From Anaeromyxobacter oryzisoli (GTDB lineage Bacteria > Myxococcota > Myxococcia > Myxococcales > Anaeromyxobacteraceae), in contig NZ_JALCZA010000003.1 in the NCBI RefSeq assembly GCF_022690765.1, positions 62,001 to 126,000 of the forward strand: 64,000 nucleotides of DNA, given 5' to 3'. Of the stretch, positions 17,250 through 25,389 are shown piece after piece. Both the position numbers and the translations under genes were made by a program. The notes under the pieces are model-generated. The model saw only the letters and a program-made list of their open reading frames with translations, was not told where the DNA came from and searched no databases. Positions within the stretch are counted from its first letter, which is position 1. Every line of letters starts with the position of its first letter.

Positions 17250-17306
17250 ATTCATTCAACACAGCTAACATCGCGGACGCGCGCGGCGCGCCGAGGGGAC
17301 GGACTG

Positions 17307-17759
17307 ATGATTGAAAGGATCGATCACGTCGCCGTCGCGGTGAGGAACGGCGCGGCGGCTCAAAAGCGGCTGGAGGACGTGTTCGGCGCGCGCCTCCTCG
17401 TCGAGCAGGTCAACTCCAAAGGGCGTTACCGCGTCCGCATCTTCAGGCTGGGCGACGACCTCGTGAGCGTCCTCGAGGCGACCTCGCCCGAGAGCTTCGT
17501 GGCGAAGCACATCGAGAAGTTCGGCGAGGGGGTGCAACACATCGGCGTGGAGGTGGACAGCCTCGACCAGGCGCTGAAGCGCTTCGATGAGACCGGAACC
17601 CGCTACGCCGCCTTCGAGGAGATCAGCGGGGTCCGGAAGGAGGTCCTCGTCTCCGCTCGGAACGGCTTCGGGGTCATCCTCCAGGTGATGGAGTGGCTCG
17701 GAGAGTACAAGCACGCCTCGCCCGAGGAGCGGATGCGGAAGGCGTGGGGGACGGCGTGA
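17307..17759 (+). CDS. VOC-family protein resembling methylmalonyl-CoA epimerase
   Basis: A 150-residue vicinal-oxygen-chelate protein with two beta-alpha-beta-beta-beta modules. It starts MIERIDHVAVAVRNGAAAQK, where the HVAVAV histidine is the usual metal ligand. GVQHIGVEVDSLDQALKRF supplies the second-half histidine, and VILQVMEW the C-terminal strand in which methylmalonyl-CoA epimerase has a glutamate ligand (here QVME). It is the first gene of an operon, and its TGA overlaps the next GTG. Linkage to an acyl-CoA ligase supports a CoA-thioester substrate. A glyoxalase or dioxygenase role cannot be excluded. Confidence 0.8.
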   Translation: MIERIDHVAVAVRNGAAAQKRLEDVFGARLLVEQVNSKGRYRVRIFRLGDDLVSVLEATSPESFVAKHIEKFGEGVQHIGVEVDSLDQALKRFDETGTRYAAFEEISGVRKEVLVSARNGFGVILQVMEWLGEYKHASPEERMRKAWGTA

Positions 17760-19909
17760 TCGAGTCCCCTGCGGCCGCGCCGTCGCGCGGCAGGTCGCCC
17801 GCGCCACCGGACTCCCGCCTCTTCACCCCGAGGCGCGTCGCCGTCGTGGGCGCTTCGGAGAGCCGCGACACGTTCCAGGGGAAGGCGATCCGGTACCTGG
17901 TCGAGCGAGGGTTCCGGGGCGAGGTCTACCCCGTGAACCCTCGGTACGAGCGGGTGCTCGGCCGCCGGTGCCATCGCAGCGTGCGCGAGCTCCCCGAGCC
18001 GATCGACGCGGCGGTGGTGGCCGTGCGCGCCGACCGGGTGCTCGACGTCCTCGCGGACTCCGCGGCGCAGGGGTGCCGGCTCGCCGTGGTCGTCAGCACG
18101 ATCACCGGGGGCGCGGGCGGAGGGCCCTCCTGGCGTCGTGAAGTCGCCGACCTGGTCGCGCGGACCGGGATGCGCGTCGTCGGACCGAACTGCGTGGGGG
18201 TCGTGAACTTCGTCCACGGGATCACGCTCGGCACCTCGACCATCTCCGAGCGTGACGAGCTGCTGCGGGGCAGCATCGGGCTCGTCTCCCAGAGCGGAGC
18301 GCTCCTGGGATCGATCCTGGACCAGGCGCAGGACGAGGGGTGCGGCTTCAGCTACGCGATCTCCGCCGGGGACGAGGCGGATCTGACGCTCGCCGAGTAC
18401 CTCCGGTTCCTCGCAGACGACCCCGACACGAGCGTGATCCTCGCCTACGTGGAGGGCATCCGGGACTACGACGGCTTGATCGCGGCGGCGGAAGTCGCGA
18501 GGCGGAGCGGGAAGCCCATCTTCGCCTGCAAGCTGGGGCGAAGCCGCAAGGGCGTCGAGGTCGCGGCGACGCACACGGGCGCGCTGGCGGGGACCGATCG
18601 CGCCGTGGACGCCCTGTTCCGCGAGGCGGGGATCGTCCGGGTGGACACGCCGGAGGACCTCTTCCGCGCCGCAGCCCTGTACCAGAGGACGGGCCCGCTG
18701 AAGTCGACCGGGGTCGCCATCTTCTCGGCGTCGGGGGGCGCCGCGGGGTTGCTGGCGGATCGGTGCGAGCTCCACGGCCTCGACCTCCCGCCCCCGACCG
18801 CGGCCGTGTCGGCGCGTCTCCGTGAGCGCACCGGGATCGAGCTCCCTCACAACCCCTTCGACATCCTCCGGCGTCCCGTCGCCAATCTCTCCCGGGTGAG
18901 CGACGCGCTCCGGGACCTCGCCGCCGACGAGCGGTTCGGGGTCACGGTCGTCGGGATGACGATGGTCTACTTCCTCGACCACGTGGCCGACATGGTCCTC
19001 GATGCGGTGGCGGCGAGCGTCGGGCGCGTGGTCGTGTGCTGGCCGGCCGGCAGCGTGATGAGGGAGCAGGTCGATCGGCTGCGCGCCGCCGGCGTCCCGG
19101 TCTTCGACGACGCCGACGCGTGCCTCCGAGCCGTCCGCGCAGTCCAGTCGGCGAGCCGGCCTTTGCGGGCGCTCACCGCGCTGACCTTCGACGCCCCCGT
19201 TCGCCGGGTCGCGTCCGAGACCGGGTGGCTGCTGGAACACGAGGCGAAGGAGCTCCTCGCGGAGCACGGGATCCCGGTCACGCGCGAAGCCGAAGCCGCG
19301 AGCGCGGAGGAGGCCGTGCAGGCTGCGCGCAGGCTCGGGTACCCGGTGGCGTTGAAGATCCTCTCCGAGGACGTTCCGCACAAGTCGGACGTGGGGGGCG
19401 TGCTGCTGCGCATCGACGGCGACGCGCAGGTGCGGGACGGCTTCCGGACCATCGTTCGCGACGTGTCCCTTCGCATGAAGGGCGCGCGGATCCGGGGGGC
19501 GCTGGTGCAGGAGATGGCGGAGGGGGGCGCGGAGGTCCTCCTTGGGACGAAGGACGAGCCGGGGCTCGGCCCCATCCTCGTCTTCGGCCTGGGTGGCGTC
19601 TACGCCGAGATCTTCGACGACGTCGCGGTCCGTCCAGCGCGGTTCCTCACCCGCGCCATGGTGCACGAGATGATCCGCGAGACCAAAGCGCACGTGCTCC
19701 TCTCCGGCACCCGGGGGCGACCGCCGCTCGACGTGGACGCGATCGTGGACACGGCGATGGACCTGGCGCGGCTGGCGCTGTCGCACCGGGATTCCATCGA
19801 CCAGATCGACGTCAACCCGCTCATGGTGTTCGAGCGCGGCAGAGGCGTCATGGCGGTGGACGCGCTGGTCCGCCTCCACGGCTCCCCTCCTTCGACCGCG
19901 TCCGCGTGA
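17756..19909 (+). CDS. NDP-forming acyl-CoA synthetase (acetate-CoA ligase family)
   Basis: Single-chain ADP-forming acyl-CoA ligase of 717 residues. Order: CoA-binding Rossmann domain (RRVAVVGASESRDTFQGK, about residue 28), succinyl-CoA-ligase-like domains with VSQSGALLGSILDQ and the phosphohistidine motif THTGALAG (His273), a hinge, then the ATP-grasp domain (LLAEHGIPVTREAEAASAEE; HKSDVGGVLLRI) and the C-terminal IDQIDVNPLMVF. The GTG at 17756 overlaps the epimerase-like stop. The enzyme should activate a carboxylic acid to its CoA thioester with ATP, or run in reverse to conserve energy. The adjacent importer probably delivers the acid. Substrate unknown. Confidence 0.88.
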   Translation: MIESPAAAPSRGRSPAPPDSRLFTPRRVAVVGASESRDTFQGKAIRYLVERGFRGEVYPVNPRYERVLGRRCHRSVRELPEPIDAAVVAVRADRVLDVLADSAAQGCRLAVVVSTITGGAGGGPSWRREVADLVARTGMRVVGPNCVGVVNFVHGITLGTSTISERDELLRGSIGLVSQSGALLGSILDQAQDEGCGFSYAISAGDEADLTLAEYLRFLADDPDTSVILAYVEGIRDYDGLIAAAEVARRSGKPIFACKLGRSRKGVEVAATHTGALAGTDRAVDALFREAGIVRVDTPEDLFRAAALYQRTGPLKSTGVAIFSASGGAAGLLADRCELHGLDLPPPTAAVSARLRERTGIELPHNPFDILRRPVANLSRVSDALRDLAADERFGVTVVGMTMVYFLDHVADMVLDAVAASVGRVVVCWPAGSVMREQVDRLRAAGVPVFDDADACLRAVRAVQSASRPLRALTALTFDAPVRRVASETGWLLEHEAKELLAEHGIPVTREAEAASAEEAVQAARRLGYPVALKILSEDVPHKSDVGGVLLRIDGDAQVRDGFRTIVRDVSLRMKGARIRGALVQEMAEGGAEVLLGTKDEPGLGPILVFGLGGVYAEIFDDVAVRPARFLTRAMVHEMIRETKAHVLLSGTRGRPPLDVDAIVDTAMDLARLALSHRDSIDQIDVNPLMVFERGRGVMAVDALVRLHGSPPSTASA

Positions 19910-19916
19910 GGACCCG

Positions 19917-20729
19917 ATGACCGGAATCGCGCTGAGCCGCGTGACCTTCGGCTACGACGATCGGATCGTCCTCCAGGACATCGACCTCGCCGTCGGGGCC
20001 GGCGAGTTCGTCTGCGTCCTGGGACAGTCCGGTTGCGGCAAGAGCACCCTCCTCCGGCTCATCGCCGGGTTGTCCTCGCCCTCGTCGGGGTCGCTCTCGC
20101 TCGGTGGCGACCCGATCCGCGGACCGGGGATCGACCGCGGGATCGTCTTCCAGGACTACTCCCTGTTCCCGTGGTTGAGCGTCGGCCGCAACATCGAGCT
20201 CGCGCTCGAGCAGGCGTTCCCATCGAAGCAGAGGTCCGAGCGCGTCGAGCTCGCCGAGGAGTACCTGGCGCTGGTCGGGCTCCCGGGCGTCTTCCATCAG
20301 CTGCCGGGACGGCTCTCGGGAGGGATGCGCCAGCGCGCCGCCATCGCCAGGGCGTTCGCGATCGACTCCCCGGTCCTGCTGATGGACGAGCCCTTCGGCG
20401 CGCTCGACGCGATCACCCGGGCCAGGCTCCAGGATCTGCTCCTCGCGCTCTGGGAGCAGGCGGGGCCAGAGCGACGAAAGACGATCGTCTTCGTCACGCA
20501 CGACGTGGAGGAGGCGCTGCTGCTCGCGAGCGAGGTCGTCGTCCTCGGCGCGAAGCCCGGCCGGGTCACGGCGACGGTCCCGATCGCGCTGCCACGCCCC
20601 CGCCCGCGACACCTGCTCTACACGCGCGGAGAGTTCCAGCAGCTGCGCGATCGCCTCCTGGCGCTCCTCCACGCGGACGTGTTGCTGGCGCTCGGACCCA
20701 CCACCATCTCGGACGGAGAGTACATATGA
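19917..20729 (+). CDS. SsuB/TauB-type ABC transporter ATPase
   Basis: ATP-binding subunit of a nitrate/sulfonate/taurine-type importer, 270 residues. Walker A GQSGCGKST (about residue 41), Q-loop VFQDYSLFPWLSV, signature LSGGMRQRAAIARAF and Walker B LLMDEPFGALD are intact, with the H-loop FVTHDVEEAL. The ATG at 19917 is 7 bp after the ligase stop. The TGA overlaps the binding-protein ATG in an ATGA. The family imports sulfonates, nitrate, aromatic acids and pyrimidine precursors, so the name does not fix the substrate. Confidence 0.92.
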   Translation: MTGIALSRVTFGYDDRIVLQDIDLAVGAGEFVCVLGQSGCGKSTLLRLIAGLSSPSSGSLSLGGDPIRGPGIDRGIVFQDYSLFPWLSVGRNIELALEQAFPSKQRSERVELAEEYLALVGLPGVFHQLPGRLSGGMRQRAAIARAFAIDSPVLLMDEPFGALDAITRARLQDLLLALWEQAGPERRKTIVFVTHDVEEALLLASEVVVLGAKPGRVTATVPIALPRPRPRHLLYTRGEFQQLRDRLLALLHADVLLALGPTTISDGEYI

Positions 20730-21769
20730 CGCGGAACGTCGTTCACGTCGGTAGCGCGATCCGGGCGGCACTGATCCTGGGCGTCCTCGCGGCGGCGCCG
20801 GGCGTCGGGGCGCTCCCCACGCTCAAGGTCGGGTACTCGGCCGGCGGCGGCAGCCACCTCACGATCCTCGCCCAGGATCAGAAGCTCTTCCAGAAGGAAG
20901 GGATCCAGGTGGAGCTGGTGCCGTTCAGCAGCTCGGCCGACGGCCTCAACGCGCTGAACGCCGGGAAGATCGATCTCGGGGTGTCCTTCGGGACCGGCGC
21001 GCCGTTGACCTTCATCAGCAAGGGGGCGGACTTCGTGGTGATCGGCGGGCACCTCTCCGGCGGCCACCCGGTGATCACCCTCCCGGCCAACGCGTCCAGG
21101 TTCAGGTCGATCCAGGACTTCAAGGGGAAGACCGTCGCCACGGCGCGCCTCTACACGCCGGACATCGTCTGGCGCGGGGCGATGCGGAAGGCGGGGCTGG
21201 ATCTGGAGAAGGACGTTCGAATCGTCGAGCTGAAGAACCCGTCCGCGGTGCTCGAGGCCGTGAAGGCCGGGAAGGCGGACGTCGGGATCGGCGCCGCGTC
21301 CATCTACGTCCCGGCGAAGCAATCGGGCCTGGCCATCGTCGCGTGGAGCAACGATTTCTTCCCGGGGCACCCGTGCTGCCGGGTCGTCGCGAAGTCGAGG
21401 GCGCTCAAGGAGGACGCGAGGCCCTACAGGGCGTTCCTCAAGGCCCTCATCGAGGCGGAGCGGCTGCTGAGCACCCAGCCCGAGCTGGCGGTCGCGGCCA
21501 ACAAGAAGTTCCTCGATCTCGACGATCGGCTCGCCCGCGACTTCACGCTGGAGCCGCACGCGCACGTGGCGGCGGATCCGAATCGCAACGGCGTGAGGCG
21601 CATGTGGCAGGAGATGAAGGCGATCGGCTACGTCCAGTCCGACCTGGACATCGATCGCTTCATCAACGTGGACCTGTACCGGGAGGCGCTGTCCGAGCTC
21701 GTGCGGCAGAACCCGGCGGACGCCTACTACGAGCAGCTCGTGAAGACGTTCGAGGCCCAGAACCGTTGA
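20726..21769 (+). CDS. SsuA/TauA-type periplasmic substrate-binding protein
   Basis: ABC solute-binding protein of 347 residues, NMT1/SsuA-like. The ATG at 20726 overlaps the ATPase stop. A signal peptide spans about residues 1-30. The mature start PTLKVGYSAGGGSHLTIL is followed by the typical EGIQVELVPFSSSADGLNAL and GKIDLGVSFGTG. Later segments KGKTVATARLYTPDIVWRG and EAVKAGKADVGIG complete the two-lobe pattern. Cysteines in FPGHPCCRVV are unusual for the family. The ligand is unknown; linkage to an acyl-CoA ligase suggests an organic acid or sulfonate. Confidence 0.9.
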   Translation: MTRNVVHVGSAIRAALILGVLAAAPGVGALPTLKVGYSAGGGSHLTILAQDQKLFQKEGIQVELVPFSSSADGLNALNAGKIDLGVSFGTGAPLTFISKGADFVVIGGHLSGGHPVITLPANASRFRSIQDFKGKTVATARLYTPDIVWRGAMRKAGLDLEKDVRIVELKNPSAVLEAVKAGKADVGIGAASIYVPAKQSGLAIVAWSNDFFPGHPCCRVVAKSRALKEDARPYRAFLKALIEAERLLSTQPELAVAANKKFLDLDDRLARDFTLEPHAHVAADPNRNGVRRMWQEMKAIGYVQSDLDIDRFINVDLYREALSELVRQNPADAYYEQLVKTFEAQNR

Positions 21770-21783
21770 GCGCGCCTCGAGAC

Positions 21784-22542
21784 ATGAAACGGCTCGCGCG
21801 AAGGTACGCCGGGACGCTCGCCGTCGTCGCCGTCGCGGTCCTCCTGTTCGAGCTGGCGACGGACGTGACGGGCTGGCTCGAGCCGGTCCTGTTCCCGGGC
21901 CTTCGGCTGATCCTGCCTGCGCTGTGGAGGTCGCTCCCGAAGCTGCTCGAAGGGCTCGTCAGCTCCGTCGGGCTCCTGCTGCCCGGCTATGCGGCCGCGC
22001 TGGTCCTCGGGATCGCGATGGGGCTGGTCGTCGGCTGGTACGCGCCGCTCCGACACACCTTGATGCCGATCTTCCGCGCGCTGAGCCCCCTCCCGCCCAC
22101 CCTCCTCATCCCGTACGTGATCGCGCTGCTTCCGACGTTCTGGCTCTCGTCCTTCTTCATCATCTTCATCGGCTCGTTCTGGCCGATCCTGATGGCGACG
22201 ATCCACGGCGTCGTCCTCGTCGAGGACCGCTACCTCGACAACGCGCGCGCCCTCGGCCTGTCGGGGGCCCGCCTCCTGCGCCTCGTGATCCTGCCGGCGG
22301 CGCTGCCGGTGATCTTCACCGGCGCGGGGATGGCGCTCGTCTTCAGCTTCATCCTGCTGACGGTGGCCGAGATGTTCGGCGCCCGGTCCGGGCTGGGGTT
22401 CTTCATCCAGCACAACGCGGACTTCTCCGAGTACGCGAAGGTGCTGGGCGGGATGCTGTTCACGTCGGCGTTCATCGTCCTCGTGATGGCGGCGTTCGAC
22501 GGGATCCAGGGACGCCTGCTCCACTGGACGGCGAGGCGTTGA
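21784..22542 (+). CDS. SsuC/TauC-type ABC transporter permease
   Basis: Permease of 252 residues (BPD_transp_1 family). It starts at ATG 21784, 14 bp after the binding-protein stop. Six or so membrane segments are visible, with the SVGLLLPGYAAALVLGIAMG region and the cytoplasmic EAA-like loop (DNARALGLSGARLLRLVILPAALP, about residues 152-175) that contacts the ATPase. LSPLPPTLLIPYVIALLPTF is typical of sulfonate-type permeases. It completes the importer encoded with the ATPase and binding protein. Confidence 0.9.
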   Translation: MKRLARRYAGTLAVVAVAVLLFELATDVTGWLEPVLFPGLRLILPALWRSLPKLLEGLVSSVGLLLPGYAAALVLGIAMGLVVGWYAPLRHTLMPIFRALSPLPPTLLIPYVIALLPTFWLSSFFIIFIGSFWPILMATIHGVVLVEDRYLDNARALGLSGARLLRLVILPAALPVIFTGAGMALVFSFILLTVAEMFGARSGLGFFIQHNADFSEYAKVLGGMLFTSAFIVLVMAAFDGIQGRLLHWTARR

Positions 22543-22556
22543 GAGAGGAGGGCGGT

Positions 22557-23474
22557 GTGAGCACGCTGACGGAGCAGGTGAAGGATTACGCCCGATCCCA
22601 GGGCGCCGACCTCTGCGGGCTCGCGGCCGCCGAGGACCTCGACGGTTACTTCACGGCGCCGCACCGCGCGAGGGATCTCCTCCCGGAGGTGAAGAGCGTG
22701 GTCGTGGCGGCGTTGCACATCCCCGACGGCTCGCTGGAGGCACAGCGCGCCGGGATCACGAACTACTCCTACGGCATGTTCGGCTACGCGTACCTCAACC
22801 GGGAGATGGACTTCGTCGCCTACCGGTTGACGCGTTTCCTCGAGAGCGCCGGGTACCGGGCGTTGCCCATCCCCGCGCGCGGGACACACTACTGGGAGAA
22901 GAAGAAGTATCACGGTCCGTTCTCGTTCCGGCACGCGGCCGTCGCGGCGGGGCTGGGCGTCTTCGGCTGGAGCGGGCTCGTCCTGACGCCTCGGTTCGGC
23001 TCGCGGCAGCGGTTCATCGCGGTCCTGACGGATGCGCCGCTCGTGAAGGATCCGCCGCTCGAGGAGAACCCGTGCCTGGGCTGCGACGACTGCATCCGGA
23101 ATTGCCCCGCGGGCGCGATCTCGAAGAAGCCCTGGATCTGCACTCTCGGCGGCAGGACCTACTCCTACGGCACCGTGGACGGCGATCGCTGCGCCTGGGT
23201 CGCCAAGGGCATGACCACGAAGGCGTGGCCGGGCGCCCCGTTCAACCTCGAGGTGAACGTGCCGAGGCCGGAGCGCTACGACGCAGCCGCGAAGTTCCGT
23301 GCCACCTGGGAGGAGCGGGATCCCCGGCTCCGCTGCAGCGAGCACGACGAGGGGAACTACGGCGCGACCCTCTGCGGGCGTTGCATGATCTTCTGCCGCG
23401 CCGGCATCAGGGCGATGGAGCGTCGCCTCGCGAAGCGTGAAGAGACGGCGCATCCGCCTGATCGCGCCGACTGA
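22557..23474 (+). CDS. QueG-like 4Fe-4S protein in the importer operon
   Basis: Iron-sulfur protein of 305 residues distantly related to epoxyqueuosine reductase (COG1600) and the C-terminus of reductive dehalogenases. The GTG at 22557 has GAGAGGAG upstream. The N-terminal half (SQGADLCGLAAAEDLDGYF; HAAVAAGLGVFGWSGLVLTP) matches the QueG core. CLGCDDCIRNCP and CGRCMIFCRAG give two cysteine clusters for two 4Fe-4S centres. It is shorter than QueG and lies in a catabolic operon, so tRNA modification is unlikely. A reductase or electron carrier acting on the imported compound is inferred. Whether it binds cobalamin cannot be told. Confidence 0.75.
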   Translation: MSTLTEQVKDYARSQGADLCGLAAAEDLDGYFTAPHRARDLLPEVKSVVVAALHIPDGSLEAQRAGITNYSYGMFGYAYLNREMDFVAYRLTRFLESAGYRALPIPARGTHYWEKKKYHGPFSFRHAAVAAGLGVFGWSGLVLTPRFGSRQRFIAVLTDAPLVKDPPLEENPCLGCDDCIRNCPAGAISKKPWICTLGGRTYSYGTVDGDRCAWVAKGMTTKAWPGAPFNLEVNVPRPERYDAAAKFRATWEERDPRLRCSEHDEGNYGATLCGRCMIFCRAGIRAMERRLAKREETAHPPDRAD

Positions 23475-23552
23475 CCCGAGGGGACCCGAGCCGTGCTCGT
23501 TCCAAGGGGCTGGACGATGGCCGGCGATCGAGCCTCCGCCCCCGGGTCTCCG

Positions 23553-24104
23553 CTACTCCGGGAAGGTCAGGAACTGCGGCGGGACGCGGTCCGTGAGCCA
23601 CACCCCGTTCTCGCTCCGGTAGAAGATCAGCCCCGCCGCGGTCATCGCGCCGGCGTCGACCGTCAGGACGACCGGCTCGCCGCGCCGCATCCCGACGCGG
23701 CGCGCCGTCTCGACGTCGGGTGAGAGGTGGACGTGCCTCCGCGCGCCGGGGAGGAGCCCCTCTCGAACGATCGACGCGAGGAACCTCGCGACCGTTCCGT
23801 GGAACAGCCGCGCGGGCGGGACGGAGGGCGGGAGCGCCAGGTCGATCTCGACCGAGTGCCCCTGGTTCGCACGGATCCGCTCGCCGTCGATCGCGAACCG
23901 CTGCTTGTCGCTGTCCCTCACGACTTCCAGCAGCTCGGCGCGCGTGATCGCGACCCCGCGCGCGGCGCACCCGGCGAGCAGCTCGTCGATCCCGACCCAG
24001 CCCTCGGCGTCGAGCGTCACGCCGGCCGCGTCGGGCCTGTGCCTGAGGACGAGGCTCAGGAACTTGCTCGCGTGGATCGCCTGGCGCCGGCTCATCGGAC
24101 TCAT
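23553..24104 (-). CDS. kptA: RNA 2'-phosphotransferase (Tpt1/KptA)
   Basis: KptA removes an RNA 2'-phosphate using NAD+, making ADP-ribose 1'',2''-cyclic phosphate. The N-terminal winged-helix domain has [20 protein letters not shown] and WVGIDELL. The C-terminal ADP-ribosyltransferase-like domain has [38 protein letters not shown] and [12 protein letters not shown]. The length is near the family norm. Three in-frame ATGs (24107, 24104, 24095) cluster beside a GGAGG; 24104 is chosen and could be wrong by a few codons. It converges on the Fe-S protein gene. Bacterial KptA has no settled substrate, since bacteria lack the fungal tRNA-splicing pathway. Confidence 0.9.
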   Translation of the reverse strand: MSPMSRRQAIHASKFLSLVLRHRPDAAGVTLDAEGWVGIDELLAGCAARGVAITRAELLEVVRDSDKQRFAIDGERIRANQGHSVEIDLALPPSVPPARLFHGTVARFLASIVREGLLPGARRHVHLSPDVETARRVGMRRGEPVVLTVDAGAMTAAGLIFYRSENGVWLTDRVPPQFLTFPE

Positions 24105-24342
24105 CATTCCTCCCGAGTCGAGCCGCCGCCTCGTCTTCGCGAAGCGTGTCGCGTCCTGCTCCAGCCGGGGCCGCGGTCCGCGTCTTGACGTCGATCGCGT
24201 AAAGCCGAATTCGCAGCAGGAGCGCTCGTGTAGCATCAGCGCGAGCGCCACGTTCAGCTCGCGCAGCTGGCGCTCGAGCAGATGATATATCTCTCGGTGA
24301 ATGTCTCGGGAAGAAGGCGATGCAGGTCGGCAGGGAGGGCCC

Positions 24343-25389
24343 ATGGCCGAGATCGTTTCACCCGCGGATCGTGAATGGCTCTTGCGCGAGCTGGGAGAGC
24401 TCATCGCCCAGCAGCCGGAGCCTTTCCTGAACGCGCCGATCCTGGAGCCGACCCCGCGATGGTTCCCGGACGCGTTCGAGGCGAACGAGAAGGGGGTCGG
24501 CGTGCTGCTGCTCCGCATCCTCGGCTACGCCGGGCTCGAGAAGCTGGACGTGCAGGTCGACACCTTCTCCCAGCCCGACGAAGTCCGGGAGATCGACGAG
24601 AGAGGCGAGGCGAAGTCCTGGGGACACAAGGGCGCCGCTGCGTGGTTCGCCGGAATCGCGGAGGGGCGCTGCCACTTCGGGGTCGCGGTCGAGCGCATCG
24701 GCGACCCGGAGATGCTGGTCGCCTCGTTGTGCCACGAGGTGGCCCACGCCTGGCGGCACGTCCACGGGCTCGACGAGGCGGACCGGGACCTCGAGGAGCG
24801 CCTCACGGACCTGACCACCGTACACCTGGGGTTCGGGCTCGTCACCACGAACGCGGCTTACCGGTATCGCTCCGGTACCGAGGAGCGAGGCCTTCGAAGC
24901 TACACGCGCTGGTCGCACACGCGCTCGGGGTACTTGCCACCCGAGGCGATGAGCTACCTGTTGGCGATCCAGGTCAAAGCGCGCGCCCTCGGGTGGTGGG
25001 AACGCAGGCGCCTGATCGCCAAGCTCGAGGCGAACCAGGCGTCATTCTTCCGTCGGGCATTCGGGAAGATCGGCTCTCCGGTCGACCTTCGCAGCGTCTT
25101 GGGACTCGATGCGTCCGTGCCGTCCGGGTTGACGGCACAGGCGGGGCATCAGGTCAGAATCGTCATTTGCGGACTGTGCCGCCTGCCTGGCCATCCACGC
25201 GCCCGCGGCAGCGTACGTGACCGCGAGCGCGTATGTGAAACGAGGCATCCATGCGCAAGGCGGCCCGAACCCGTTCGAGCCGCCCTCAGCTCGGGGGCGG
25301 GGACCTCCGTCTCGTGCCTCGAAAGCGCTTCGGATGCGCCCCTGGAGCGACGGCCTCATGATCTCGGCGTGAGCAGGCGAGCGCGATGA
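24343..25389 (+). CDS. HExxH-motif protein of unknown family
   Basis: A 348-residue protein with a zinc-metallopeptidase-type motif [15 protein letters not shown] (about residues 131-145) followed by [15 protein letters not shown], in which the glutamate or aspartate could be a third ligand. The ATG at 24343 is chosen because GGGAGG lies just upstream; ATG 24301 lacks this. The body up to about residue 265 looks like one domain. The last 80 residues are Arg/Pro/Ser-rich with poor codon bias and run through the 31-bp repeat copy at 25237, so the natural C-terminus may have been lost. Divergent from kptA. No signal peptide is evident. Function unknown. Confidence 0.6.
   Translation: MAEIVSPADREWLLRELGELIAQQPEPFLNAPILEPTPRWFPDAFEANEKGVGVLLLRILGYAGLEKLDVQVDTFSQPDEVREIDERGEAKSWGHKGAAAWFAGIAEGRCHFGVAVERIGDPEMLVASLCHEVAHAWRHVHGLDEADRDLEERLTDLTTVHLGFGLVTTNAAYRYRSGTEERGLRSYTRWSHTRSGYLPPEAMSYLLAIQVKARALGWWERRRLIAKLEANQASFFRRAFGKIGSPVDLRSVLGLDASVPSGLTAQAGHQVRIVICGLCRLPGHPRARGSVRDRERVCETRHPCARRPEPVRAALSSGAGTSVSCLESASDAPLERRPHDLGVSRRAR
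25251..25361 (+). pseudogene. Short frame starting with the duplicated gene start of 16457
   Basis: The 31-bp repeat (25237-25267) carries a ribosome site, ATG and MRKAAR codons matching the small Tudor-like gene at 16457. After ACCCG the similarity is lost, and the frame closes after 36 codons. It overlaps the C-terminal tail of the HExxH gene in another frame. This looks like a partial duplication or recombination scar rather than a functional gene. Confidence 0.35.

Noticed and set aside
24108-24518. N-terminal extension of KptA with a helical segment ([17 protein letters not shown])
   Set aside because: A clear GGAGG site precedes the internal ATGs that match the family start; the upstream frame is merely open and antisense to the next gene's leader.
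25042-25359. Minus-strand open frame with a hydrophobic stretch ([17 protein letters not shown])
   Set aside because: No ribosome site, overlaps the HExxH gene, and no family resemblance.
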